A DNA stretch of 64,000 bases. Origin: Bremerella cremea (GTDB lineage Bacteria > Planctomycetota > Planctomycetia > Pirellulales > Pirellulaceae). Under the pieces are notes generated by a model. The model was not told the origin of the DNA. It saw nothing but the letters and a program-made list of their open reading frames with translations, and ran no database searches. Location of the stretch: positions 186,001 through 250,000 of the forward strand of contig NZ_QPEX01000044.1 of NCBI RefSeq assembly GCF_003335505.1, read 5' to 3'. Within the stretch, counting starts at the first letter, position 1. The number at the start of each line of letters is the position of its first letter. Positions 1-8,279 of the stretch are shown here, piece after piece. The translations under genes were made by a program, and so were the position numbers.

Positions 1-477
1 ACAAACTTTCAATGGTTTGGCAAGCAATTTTGTCAAAATCACAAAATGGCAGCGTCTTGGCCACCAAAACGGTCTTTATCTGACCAGTTCTGGCTGAATT
101 TATCGGTAACACAAGCTAGCAGTCGTTTTGCCCGTGTCAGGCTGCTATCAGCCTAAGAACCGCTAGGAATCGCTTTCTCTGAGCTAGCATTTCCCTGACT
201 ATAGGAAAGAGAGTAGGAACATTAGGCAGAAGCGGGCGGAGTAAAAAAAGTGCCCAGCCACATGACCAAGGGCAGCGTGCCGTTTTTCAACGACTCAGGT
301 CACATGGCCGGGCTGGGGCTTGGAAATGAGCGGTTTGTTACGTTTGCATGAAGAGATGCGAGAACGTATAGCAAGCCCAACTAATGTTTAAACAATTTTA
401 CTCAGTTAAACGCTCTACGGCGTTTCCAATATTGGCAAGGAAGAGCAAAAAAAGGAAAAACTTGTCCCAACAATCAT
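1..477. other. Left-edge spacer without a supported gene
   Basis: No convincing gene is visible here. One forward frame stays open from the window edge to about 153, but its residue composition does not look like a protein end. An imperfect inverted repeat lies around 252-267 and 298-318 (arms share CCCAG and TGACC blocks with a 4-5 base bulge). It could be a degraded hairpin element or a terminator beyond the two small minus-strand genes to its right. Confidence 0.5.
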
Positions 478-1038
478 TCAGACCGGAGGAGTTATCTCGC
501 CAGCTTGTTCACCGCGCGGATCGAAGAACTGGTATGATATCACCCGCCATTGCCCATCTGGGTCTAGTTGAAACGTTAATACGAGGAAGGTGGCGAACTG
601 CCCGTCCATCACCTCGTTTCCGCGCAGGTGGCCGGTCATTTTGACGTTAACTTTGGCAATCCCAATCGGCGGCGTCGATCCACGATTAATCGTGACCTCG
701 AGATTCTGCTTTACTTTGACAGACTCAATTTCGACAAGCTTCATTTGCCGCTCGGCCTGGTCCTTCAAATTAGGGACTGCTACCGAGACACACTCTGTTA
801 CTCCTTCAACATCGTTGGCTTCCAACGCGGCTGCAATATCGTAGACGACCGCTTCGATTCGCTCTCCCTCGGTCACAATGACGAATTCTAGCGCCAGCAA
901 CAGCGAACAAACCGCGATCCAGCCAATTAACAGATACAAAAACAGTTGCTTGCCCGTTTGCAGCATCGTGCCCGCCAGAATGGCTCCGCCGATGACCGCA
1001 ATAATGATGATGGGGAGCGATTGTTCAAAAATCCACAT
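478..1038 (-). CDS. Two-helix membrane protein with soluble C-terminal domain
   Basis: I do not recognise a named family. The 186-residue protein has two hydrophobic helices near residues 8-27 and 32-54, then a soluble alpha/beta domain of about 130 residues. The ending, with a strand containing WRVISYQFFDP, resembles the NTF2/SnoaL type of fold, but this is a guess from pattern. It starts with ATG 13 bases after the stop of the upstream 125-residue membrane protein, so the two are probably co-transcribed. A role at the cytoplasmic membrane is inference. Confidence 0.75.
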   Translation of the reverse strand: MWIFEQSLPIIIIAVIGGAILAGTMLQTGKQLFLYLLIGWIAVCSLLLALEFVIVTEGERIEAVVYDIAAALEANDVEGVTECVSVAVPNLKDQAERQMKLVEIESVKVKQNLEVTINRGSTPPIGIAKVNVKMTGHLRGNEVMDGQFATFLVLTFQLDPDGQWRVISYQFFDPRGEQAGEITPPV

Positions 1039-1051
1039 GCTGGATCACCGT

Positions 1052-1429
1052 CTAGGTATCTTGCCGTTGCCGCTGATCGGCTTCCGGAGGAGGTTGTATT
1101 GGCTGATGAAATCGAACGTACCATAGTCGCACCCAGCCCACCGAAACCAAAACGCCTAGCACAACATAGATATAGTTCCAACCAATCAGCGTGTTGTCAG
1201 GCGTTGAGACCGCTGCCACGGGAACTTCACCGGTGGTGGCAGCAGGATCTTCCAGCGTTTGGCTCATGTACTCTCGGGCTTGATGCTGCCGCTCGATATC
1301 TGCTTGGCGGATATCCAACTTCGAGCGGAAGACCACCAGCAAGATGAGCGCTGTCGTGGCGAACAGGTAAAGCCAAAACCAGGGAGAATCGGTAATCGGC
1401 TCTTGCTGTGGGGCTGGGGTAACGCTCAT
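1052..1429 (-). CDS. Small two-helix membrane protein
   Basis: This 125-residue protein has a hydrophobic helix near residues 17-34, a polar helical segment rich in Gln and Glu, and a second helix near residues 83-103, followed by a short basic and proline-rich tail. No family is recognised. It is the first gene of a likely two-gene unit with the 186-residue membrane protein. A strong terminator separates it from enolase upstream, so it probably has its own promoter. No clear Shine-Dalgarno sequence precedes the ATG. Confidence 0.7.
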   Translation of the reverse strand: MSVTPAPQQEPITDSPWFWLYLFATTALILLVVFRSKLDIRQADIERQHQAREYMSQTLEDPAATTGEVPVAAVSTPDNTLIGWNYIYVVLGVLVSVGWVRLWYVRFHQPIQPPPEADQRQRQDT

Positions 1430-1470
1430 GAATTTAGTCTAACTCAACGCGACAAGCCACGCGAAAGAAA

Positions 1471-1498
1471 AACAAGGGGCCACGCGGGGCCCCTTGTT
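1471..1498 (-). terminator. Rho-independent terminator of enolase
   Basis: An 11-bp perfect stem (1471-1481 with 1488-1498) encloses a 6-base loop. On the minus strand it is followed by a T-rich run (complement of 1463-1470). It lies 29 bases beyond the enolase stop codon. Confidence 0.9.
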
Positions 1499-1526
1499 CC
1501 GATTAGACAGTCTGTACGGGCAATGA

Positions 1527-2813
1527 TTACTTGCCACGCTTCTTCAACAAAGCCGGACCACCATAAAGGGCCAGATCGCCCAGTTCGGCTTCGATTCGTA
1601 GCAATTGGTTGTACTTCGCCATACGATCACTGCGCGAAGCCGACCCGGTCTTGATCTGACCGGTCCCCAAAGCGACAGCCAAGTCAGCGATGAACGCGTC
1701 TTCGGTTTCACCACTGCGGTGGCTAGCGATGCTGGTGTAATCGTTCGCGTGGGCCAATTGAATCGCGTTGATCGTTTCCGTCAACGAACCGATCTGATTG
1801 ACCTTAATCAGAATGCTGTTGGCGATGTCTTCGTCGATGCCACGTTGCAGACGTTCGCAGTTGGTCACAAACAAGTCGTCGCCCACCAACTGAACGCGGT
1901 CGCCCAGCTTTTCGGTCAGCAGCTTCCAACCTTCCCAGTCGTCTTCATCGCAACCGTCTTCGATCGAAATGATTGGGTACTTGTCGGCCCAAGCAGCAAG
2001 GAAGTCGACCATGCCAGAGGAATCGATTTCCTTGCCGTCGATGGTGTAGGTCTTCTTTTCCTTGTTGTACAGTTCGCTGGAAGCAACGTCCAAAGCGATA
2101 AAGACCTGCTCGCCGGCTTTGTAGCCAGCAGCTTCGATCGATTCCATGATCAGGTCCAAAGCTTCGATGTTGCTACCCAAGTTCGGGGCGAAACCACCTT
2201 CGTCACCGACGGCTGTGTTAAGGCCCTTACCCTTGAGCACTTTCTTCAAGCTATGGAAAACTTCCACGCCGCAGCGAAGGGCGTCGCTGAACTTGTCGAA
2301 ACCAAGCGGGAAGACCATGAACTCTTGCACGTCGACATTGTTATCTGCGTGCGAACCACCGTTGACGATGTTCATCATCGGAGCTGGCAGGGTGCGAGCA
2401 CCGACACCGCCCAAGTAACGGTAAAGTGGCAAGCCCGAGGTGGCAGCGGCAGCTTTAGCAACGGCCAGCGAAACACCCAAGATGGCGTTGGCACCTAGCT
2501 TGGCTTTGTTGGGCGTGCCGTCCAGTTCGATCATTAATTCATCGATGTGCGTCTGGCTGGTAACGTCTTCCCCGATCAAAGCGTCGGCGATCACGTCGTT
2601 CACGTTCTCGACGGCTTTGGTAACGCCTTTGCCTAGGTAAACGTTCTTATCACCATCACGTAGTTCCAATGCTTCGTGAACACCGGTCGATGCCCCACTG
2701 GGAACCGCAGCGCGTCCAACCACGCCATTGTCCAGAATCACTTCGACTTCCACCGTTGGATTTCCACGGCTGTCCAGGATCTGAAGTCCGCGAACGTCGA
2801 CAATCATGCTCAT
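1527..2813 (-). CDS. eno: Enolase (phosphopyruvate hydratase)
   Basis: Enolase converts 2-phosphoglycerate to phosphoenolpyruvate in cytosolic glycolysis and gluconeogenesis. At 428 residues it has the normal bacterial length. Visible family signatures are the N-terminal LDSRGNPTVEVEV, GGSHADNNVDVQEFM, the metal-site region SIEDGCDEDDW followed by LVGDDLFVTN, and the catalytic-loop SHRSGETED with IKTGSASRSDRMAKYNQLLRIE near the end. The start is ATG at 2813; a second ATG two codons later is an alternative. It appears to be transcribed alone, with a strong terminator downstream and a spacer of about 260 bases divergent from riboflavin synthase. Confidence 0.98.
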   Translation of the reverse strand: MSMIVDVRGLQILDSRGNPTVEVEVILDNGVVGRAAVPSGASTGVHEALELRDGDKNVYLGKGVTKAVENVNDVIADALIGEDVTSQTHIDELMIELDGTPNKAKLGANAILGVSLAVAKAAAATSGLPLYRYLGGVGARTLPAPMMNIVNGGSHADNNVDVQEFMVFPLGFDKFSDALRCGVEVFHSLKKVLKGKGLNTAVGDEGGFAPNLGSNIEALDLIMESIEAAGYKAGEQVFIALDVASSELYNKEKKTYTIDGKEIDSSGMVDFLAAWADKYPIISIEDGCDEDDWEGWKLLTEKLGDRVQLVGDDLFVTNCERLQRGIDEDIANSILIKVNQIGSLTETINAIQLAHANDYTSIASHRSGETEDAFIADLAVALGTGQIKTGSASRSDRMAKYNQLLRIEAELGDLALYGGPALLKKRGK

Positions 2814-3076
2814 GGTTTTGGCTCGTCTTCTATCTAAGTTTTCAAAAATGGGAGTGCTATTTTATGAGTTCCGCAAGCGAGGGGCAGAATGCGGAGAAGC
2901 TCGAAATCCATTACTGGTTTCAGCAGAATTTCAAAAATCGCCGTTATTTTGACCCATTCAGGGCGTGCTTGCCAAGGATGGGACGGGTCGTTGTGGGGAA
3001 TTTTCCCTACCGTTAAATTCGTGGGTAGTTGATTCGTTACTCATTCCAAGCCCGATTTGGGCGTTTCGAGGAAACC

Positions 3077-3676
3077 ATGTTTACCGGCCTTGTCGAAACT
3101 CAAGGAAAAGTCATCGCCCTTAAACCCGAAGGACCGGGGGTTCGCCTTTCATTAGAAAGCCCCCTGATCGCCGGCAGCGCGAGCCTGGGGGATAGCATCT
3201 CCGTGAACGGTTGCTGTTTGACCGTGGTTTCGATCGAAGAAAATGTCGTCGATTTTGAGGCTGGGGAAGAAACTTTAAAAAGAACCAACCTTGGCCAGCT
3301 TAAAAACGGGAGCTTAGTGAACTTAGAGCGATCGCTGCAACTAGGCGACCGCTTGGGGGGGCACCTCGTTACCGGACACATCGACACAACCGCCACGCTG
3401 GTCCAGCGCAACAACGACGGCGAGTGGTGTACCATGTGGTTTCAAGTTCCCCCTGAAACAACACGGCAGATGGCCAGCAAAGGCTCGGTAACGATCGACG
3501 GGATCAGCTTAACGCTGGTTGATGTTACCAACGATCGCTTCAGCGTCGCGTTAATCCCGCACACGCTCGACGCCACCACGCTGGGCAAACGCGAAGTTGG
3601 CGATATCGTCAACATCGAAACCGATCTGTTGGCCAAGTACGTTCAGCGTCAACTCGAAACAGATCCCAAACACTAA
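3077..3676 (+). CDS. ribE: Riboflavin synthase, alpha subunit
   Basis: The enzyme dismutates two 6,7-dimethyl-8-ribityllumazine molecules into riboflavin and a pyrimidinedione. The 199-residue protein begins with the invariant MFTGLVE and consists of two repeated lumazine-binding barrels. The first contains SVNGCCLTV and GHLVTGHID; the second contains the related TIDGISLTLVD and ALIPHTL. The start is placed at the ATG preceded by GAGGA, because an in-frame upstream extension to 3029 has no homology-like sequence. No other rib gene is adjacent, and I could not see an FMN-riboswitch core in the leader. Confidence 0.97.
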   Translation: MFTGLVETQGKVIALKPEGPGVRLSLESPLIAGSASLGDSISVNGCCLTVVSIEENVVDFEAGEETLKRTNLGQLKNGSLVNLERSLQLGDRLGGHLVTGHIDTTATLVQRNNDGEWCTMWFQVPPETTRQMASKGSVTIDGISLTLVDVTNDRFSVALIPHTLDATTLGKREVGDIVNIETDLLAKYVQRQLETDPKH

Positions 3677-3706
3677 AATACCGTTCCTTATTCAATCTAA
3701 ACTATA

Positions 3707-3780
3707 GGGTGCCATGCTCTCGCCTTCGTGAGCATGCATAGTGGAGAAGCCATACTCGTGAAGACGTGAACATGGCACCC
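3707..3780. repeat. 74-bp hairpin element with 10-bp terminal inverted repeats
   Basis: The element is bounded by GGGTGCCATG (3707-3716) and its exact complement CATGGCACCC (3771-3780). Inside, near the left end, is a second small hairpin with CATGCTC/GAGCATG arms (3713-3719 and 3730-3736). It sits between two plus-strand genes. It resembles REP/MITE-like intergenic elements; that class assignment is inference, and only one copy is visible here. Confidence 0.65.
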
Positions 3781-3848
3781 GCGATCCTCGCTTCAGTTTG
3801 GCAACGAATAACTCACACTAAAAACTCCCCTGGAAACCGATTTACCGC

Positions 3849-4763
3849 ATGCCAGAATTTCGCAATCAAACGATCTCGTACCTTACGAGCAAATTCCGCG
3901 AAATCGGAATCCGCCCTGTCTCGAAGCATGGTCAGAACTTTCTGATCGATATGAACCTGCTGGACCTCTTGGTCCGCTCGGCCGATATCCAAAAGGATGA
4001 CGTCGTGCTGGAAATCGGCACCGGCACCGGAACGCTTTCAACACGTATGGCAGCCCAGGCCGGGCACTTAGTGACGGTCGAAATCGATCCTCACATGGCT
4101 ACGTTCGCCCTGGAAGAACTCGACGACTTCGAGAACGTCACCCTGCTGAGCTTCGATGCTTTGCGGAACAAAAACAGTTTCCGCCCGGAAATGATCGAGA
4201 CGATCCGCGAAAAGATGGCCGAGATCGGGACAGATCATTTTAAATTGGCGGCCAATCTGCCCTACAACGTCGCAACGCCGATTATCTCGAATCTCTTGCG
4301 AACCGAGATTACCCCCAAAAGCATGACGGTCACCATCCAGAAGGAACTGGCCGAGCGAATTGTCGCGCCGCCCAACACGAAAGACTACAGCGCCCTGTCG
4401 GTTTGGATCCAAAGCCAGTGTCGCTGCGAGATTGTCCGGATCATGCCCCCCAGCGTGTTTTGGCCAGCCCCGAAAGTTCACTCCGCAATCCTGCAGATCG
4501 ACATCGAACCAGAGCGCCGGGCAGCGATCCCAGACTTGGAATTCTTTCATGAATTCAACCGATCCCTCTTCTTCCACCGCCGCAAATTCCTTCGCAGCGT
4601 TCTGCACAGCGCCTTTAAGGGGCGATTGGAAAAAGCGGAAGTCGACCAAGTGATGGAGCAGGGAGGGCTCGAAGCCAGTAGCCGCAGCGAAAGCTTCGCG
4701 GTTGAAGAAATCTTGGCAATGAGCGAACTATTTCGCCAGCGACTGATGGAGAAAGAAGTTTAG
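3849..4763 (+). CDS. rsmA: 16S rRNA (adenine(1518)-N6/adenine(1519)-N6)-dimethyltransferase
   Basis: RsmA (KsgA) dimethylates two adjacent adenosines in the 3'-terminal hairpin of 16S rRNA, a late step of small-subunit maturation. The 304-residue protein has the N-terminal KHGQNFL block (residues 26-32), the SAM-binding motif EIGTGTGTLS (55-64), an acidic VEID motif (77-80) and the catalytic NLPYN (136-140). The C-terminal helical domain includes the FFHRRKFLRS basic stretch. It is somewhat longer than the E. coli protein, mainly between the SAM motifs. It follows riboflavin synthase in the same direction, but the hairpin element in between suggests separate expression. Confidence 0.95.
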   Translation: MPEFRNQTISYLTSKFREIGIRPVSKHGQNFLIDMNLLDLLVRSADIQKDDVVLEIGTGTGTLSTRMAAQAGHLVTVEIDPHMATFALEELDDFENVTLLSFDALRNKNSFRPEMIETIREKMAEIGTDHFKLAANLPYNVATPIISNLLRTEITPKSMTVTIQKELAERIVAPPNTKDYSALSVWIQSQCRCEIVRIMPPSVFWPAPKVHSAILQIDIEPERRAAIPDLEFFHEFNRSLFFHRRKFLRSVLHSAFKGRLEKAEVDQVMEQGGLEASSRSESFAVEEILAMSELFRQRLMEKEV

Positions 4764-4804
4764 CCAAGAAGAAAAAAGCGGAAGCCCTTCGGGTACGCAA
4801 AAAA

Positions 4805-4825
4805 GGCTGGCAATCGATGCCAGCC
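4805..4825 (-). terminator. Rho-independent terminator of the exported EEP-family gene
   Basis: A 7-bp stem GGCTGGC/GCCAGCC with a 7-base loop is followed on the minus strand by six T residues (complement of 4799-4804). It lies about 80 bases past the stop of the minus-strand gene that begins at 5791. Confidence 0.8.
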
Positions 4826-4903
4826 CCTTCAGGCGTTAAAGAGCGATCGGGGAAGGATTCTTTAGCCTGCGATCGCCCTGATGAACTAGTGCGAAGAAAT
4901 ATT

Positions 4904-5791
4904 CTAACGAGCTAGTTTGGCCGTAATCGGGAAGTGGTCCGAGGGCGTACGACCATCGCGGTTGTTGTGCAAGATTTGGGCGTCCTCTACCTTCCAATCA
5001 GCAGAAACCCCAATCCAGTCGATTCGATCACCGTTGTTTTTGCTGAGATTGAAACCATTGAACGTGCCTTCTTCCTCTTTCTTTTCCGGAACGAATGCAC
5101 GGTAGGAATCGATAACCGGTGACTTGGCCCCGTCGATTTCCCCGAACATCGCCTGGTATGGCTTCGAGCCTTCGCCGGCATTGAAGTCACCGGTAACGAT
5201 GATATCGAACTCGCTGTGCTTGGCAGCGCGTTCCCGAATCATCTTGGCAGACTCGACTCGCGCGATCTGGCCTTTGTGATCGAAGTGTGTGTTACCGTAG
5301 AGGATCGGTTTCTTATTTTCCGATTTTTTGTCGACCAACAGTACCCAACTGGCCATGCGGGGCAAGCTGCTGTCCCAACTCTTGCTGCCAGCGACATCCG
5401 GGGTTTCGCTTAACCAAAAGTGGCCACTGTCGAGCAGTTCAAAGCGATCTTTGCGATAGAAAATCGCACACATCTCACCTTGCTCTTTGCCATCTTCCCG
5501 TCCCGCTGCATGCACGGCATAGCCAGGCAGATGTTTGATCAGGAAGTCGCGTTGAAAGGGAAGGCATTCTTGTAGACCAAGCAGATCAGGCGAAACCTCT
5601 TGGATCGTCTCAGCAACGAACTCTTTGCGGTTGTCCCAACGATTTTCACCGTCATTGGCCTTGCCGTAACGAATGTTAAACGACATGACGGTCAACTCGT
5701 CCGTCGGCTTCATATCGTTTTCGGCACCAAATAGGGTCGTTACGGACATACCCAGAATAAGCGATAAAGCACAGAGAAACACAGCTCGCAT
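4904..5791 (-). CDS. Exported endonuclease/exonuclease/phosphatase-fold protein
   Basis: The 295-residue protein belongs to the DNase I-like/EEP metal-dependent phosphoesterase superfamily. After a signal peptide (about residues 1-22) come the family motifs VMSFNIRYG, LLGLQEC (catalytic Glu), YGNTHFDHKG, IVTGDFNAGEG and the terminal RTPSDHFPI with the catalytic Asp-His. Such secreted members cleave phosphodiesters or phosphomonoesters; the substrate cannot be told. The ATG at 5791 is preferred over a TTG two codons upstream. It follows a PhoD gene in the same direction, so a shared role in periplasmic phosphate release is plausible inference. Confidence 0.9.
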   Translation of the reverse strand: MRAVFLCALSLILGMSVTTLFGAENDMKPTDELTVMSFNIRYGKANDGENRWDNRKEFVAETIQEVSPDLLGLQECLPFQRDFLIKHLPGYAVHAAGREDGKEQGEMCAIFYRKDRFELLDSGHFWLSETPDVAGSKSWDSSLPRMASWVLLVDKKSENKKPILYGNTHFDHKGQIARVESAKMIRERAAKHSEFDIIVTGDFNAGEGSKPYQAMFGEIDGAKSPVIDSYRAFVPEKKEEEGTFNGFNLSKNNGDRIDWIGVSADWKVEDAQILHNNRDGRTPSDHFPITAKLAR

Positions 5792-5861
5792 GATCAAACT
5801 TTCTCAGTTGCGATGTTCAAAATCCAAAGGGGGAGGGGAGAGGGAGTCGCCCAAGCAAACA

Positions 5862-5891
5862 AGCCAGCCCAGACATCGCATCAGGCTGGCT
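5862..5891 (-). terminator. Likely terminator of phoD
   Basis: The stem AGCCAGCC/GGCTGGCT (5862-5869 with 5884-5891) has a 14-base loop and is followed on the minus strand by TTGTTTGCTT. It begins 19 bases after the phoD stop codon. Confidence 0.65.
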
Positions 5892-5909
5892 TTCGTGGGC
5901 CAAAAACTT

Positions 5910-7478
5910 TTAGACACGCTGAGCACCAGCTTGCCCCGACTCGACAACGAACGAGGCTCGCGTTACCAGCGGTGCGTCTGGTTTATCGACGAACTCGACC
6001 ACCTGATAGTCGCTGCGCCACTCGGTTGGAGTGACGGTACAACTCACGTAGCCACGTTCGCCATTAAAGAACTTCACAAATGGGTTTTCGCTTTGAATTA
6101 CCTTCTCGGCATCGCTCATCTGGCCGCCATTTCCACCGGACGTGATCGATGTGGCAACAAACTCGGTCCCCATCGGAGCTTCTTTTTCGTTCTGAAAGTC
6201 GACCTTTAAGTCGTTCACCCAGTTTTTGTGAATGTCGCCGGTCAGCACGACCGGATTCGGCACTTTACGGTCTCGCATGAATTCAAGCAGGCGATTGCGG
6301 GAATGGCTGTAGCCGGGCCATTGGTCCATGCTGTACTTTTCGCCTTCCCCTTCCATCCGATCGACGTGCGCCATCATGACTTGCTGGCCCAGGATGTTCC
6401 AGTTGCTGTGCGAGGCAATCAGGTCACGCATCAGCCAATGTTCCTGCTTATCGCCTAGCAGTGTGGCAAAACGATCGGCTTCCGCTTCGTTGTATGGCTT
6501 CAAGCCGTCGCCGTTGGGTTGATCGGTGCGGTACTGACGTGTGTCAAGCATCTGAAAGTTGGCCAATTGGCCATAGGCAATGCGGCGGTAAAGTTGCATG
6601 TGGGGGCCCTTTGGCATGCAACGACGACGCAGCGGCATCATCTCGTAATAGGCCTGGTAGGCGTTGGCCCGCCGCAAAAGGAAGTCTGCCGGATCGATTC
6701 CTTTTTCTTCCGAGATATCACCGGCACAGTTGTTGTCGAATTCGTGATCGTCCCACACAACCAGCCAAGGGCAGCGGGCATGGGCGGCTTGTAAGTTTGG
6801 GTCGGTACGATACAACGCGTAGCGATTGCGGTAGTCGTCCAGCGACTCAATTTCATGACTATTGTGCTGACGAACCCGATTCGCCTTGGGAGCATATTCG
6901 TAGATGTAATCTCCCAAATGGAGCATCAAGTCGAGTTCTTCTTGCGCCATGTGCCCGAGGGCGGTGAAATAGCCTTGCTCCCAGTGCTGACAGGAAGCAA
7001 ACGCGAAACGCAACTGTTCTGGGGCAGCATCGAAACCGGGAGTCGTACGGGCACGGCCAACCGGGCTCATCGCATCACCACATTGAAAGCGATAGAAGTA
7101 CCACTTATCGGCAGGCAGTCCATGAACTTCAACGTGAACACTGTGCCCTAACTGCGGAGTGGCAAATGCCTTACCGCTTTTGGCAATCGTTTTAAAACTC
7201 TCGTCTTCGGATAGTTCCCAGGTCACCTGATAAACTTCCGCCGGCATTCCGCCCCCTTCAATCGGCTCAGGGGCCAGGCGCGTCCACAGCACAAAGCCAT
7301 CGGGCAGGGGATCGCCGCTGGCAACGCCTAAAGTAAAAGGATTCTTGGCGAACGAAGCATTGGCCTTCGCAGCCCCGGGCAGGCATTGGCCAAACCACGG
7401 CAGCAGAGCCAGCGAGCCAGCTCCTAAGACAAATTGACGCCGATCGGACAAAAAAGCATTGGCGGATGAACGGAACAT
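5910..7478 (-). CDS. phoD: Alkaline phosphatase D family, Tat-exported
   Basis: PhoD enzymes are secreted metal-dependent phosphodiesterases/phosphatases. The N-terminus has a twin-arginine motif (SDRRQFVLGAG) followed by a hydrophobic stretch. The mature part shows family blocks GVASGDPLPDGFVLWTRL, HLGDYIYEY, VVWDDHEFDNN and LTGDIHKNW, which carry the metal-binding Asp and His residues. At 522 residues it has a typical length. The start is set at 7478 so that the Tat motif lies near the N-terminus; in-frame starts at 7505 and 7550 would add residues with no signal-like character. Export and phosphate scavenging follow from the family. Confidence 0.93.
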   Translation of the reverse strand: MFRSSANAFLSDRRQFVLGAGSLALLPWFGQCLPGAAKANASFAKNPFTLGVASGDPLPDGFVLWTRLAPEPIEGGGMPAEVYQVTWELSEDESFKTIAKSGKAFATPQLGHSVHVEVHGLPADKWYFYRFQCGDAMSPVGRARTTPGFDAAPEQLRFAFASCQHWEQGYFTALGHMAQEELDLMLHLGDYIYEYAPKANRVRQHNSHEIESLDDYRNRYALYRTDPNLQAAHARCPWLVVWDDHEFDNNCAGDISEEKGIDPADFLLRRANAYQAYYEMMPLRRRCMPKGPHMQLYRRIAYGQLANFQMLDTRQYRTDQPNGDGLKPYNEAEADRFATLLGDKQEHWLMRDLIASHSNWNILGQQVMMAHVDRMEGEGEKYSMDQWPGYSHSRNRLLEFMRDRKVPNPVVLTGDIHKNWVNDLKVDFQNEKEAPMGTEFVATSITSGGNGGQMSDAEKVIQSENPFVKFFNGERGYVSCTVTPTEWRSDYQVVEFVDKPDAPLVTRASFVVESGQAGAQRV

Positions 7479-7819
7479 CTTTGGGCGATACCCTTGCGAG
7501 AACATTGCATTTTGGAGGAATAATCGATCCAAGCAGGTTATCCCTTCCAATTCGCAGAGCCAATCAGAATGAGCGATTCACTCGCGAATCTCAACCATAA
7601 CTTCACAAGAAAGCGGGAAAACAAGCGACTTACCCTCTTTCGTATCCCCCAGTCAGCCCAGAAAATCCCCGCAAGACCCACCCATTAGGACCACTCTTCA
7701 AATTCAATTATCCCAAAGCGCGATACTCCCCCAAACGCACGTTTCGGTTATCATGACAGTTTGCCCAAAGCCGGGCCGAAACTGACATAAGCTCGTTCAT
7801 AGCCGAAAGTTTCCCAGCC

Positions 7820-8047
7820 ATGCAGTTCATCGAAATGACAGGCAGAGAGTTGATGGACGCTCTGCACGATGACGAACTAACTCCCGAAGATCTTCAGAAA
7901 TCGCACATTACCGAGAATTCCATTGTCCGCATTAACCGCCAGGGAGATATCGAAGTTCGACGTCCCGAAGGTTGGGACATCGTAGGGGGTTTGATCGGGG
8001 ATTATGAAAATCGGATTCACAAAAGCTGCGGCCGCAGTTGGGCCTAA
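7820..8047 (+). CDS. Small acidic protein of unknown function
   Basis: The 75-residue protein has a regular pattern of charged helices and strands (for example ELMDALHDDELTPEDL and IVRINRQGDIEVRRP) ending in a glycine-containing segment, WDIVGGLIGDY. There is no signal peptide or membrane helix. I do not recognise a named family, but the ordered sequence and good codon use argue for a real gene. No strong ribosome binding site is visible. It precedes the acyl-AMP ligase fusion by 232 bases in the same direction; a functional link is unproven. Confidence 0.7.
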   Translation: MQFIEMTGRELMDALHDDELTPEDLQKSHITENSIVRINRQGDIEVRRPEGWDIVGGLIGDYENRIHKSCGRSWA

Positions 8048-8279
8048 TCCTTTACTGGGGGCCGCTCGGCGAAACCGTCGTATGCAAGCTATCCGTTTGA
8101 ATCCTTGTCCACCGATTCGACCTCTGCTAGGAAGTGGCGCAGTTGTTGTTGCCGCTCTCCTTAATATGTGTCGATTTCCCGCGTTGCCGCTAAATACGTG
8201 CGGGAAAACCGTAATCCATCGGCCTCTTATCGCGCAGTCGAACTCATTGCGATTTGCCTAATCGGAGATTGAAAAGCTC

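Noticed and set aside
1..153. Open plus-strand frame at the left edge
   Set aside because: It could be the end of a gene, but residue composition is not protein-like and it is too short to judge.
1605..2498. 297-codon plus-strand open frame opposite enolase
   Set aside because: It is the antisense shadow of a well-identified enolase gene caused by biased third codon positions and has no recognisable motif or start context.
2814..3076. FMN riboswitch before riboflavin synthase
   Set aside because: I looked for the conserved RFN core sequences and did not find them. The leader reads as ordinary spacer with promoters for both eno and ribE.
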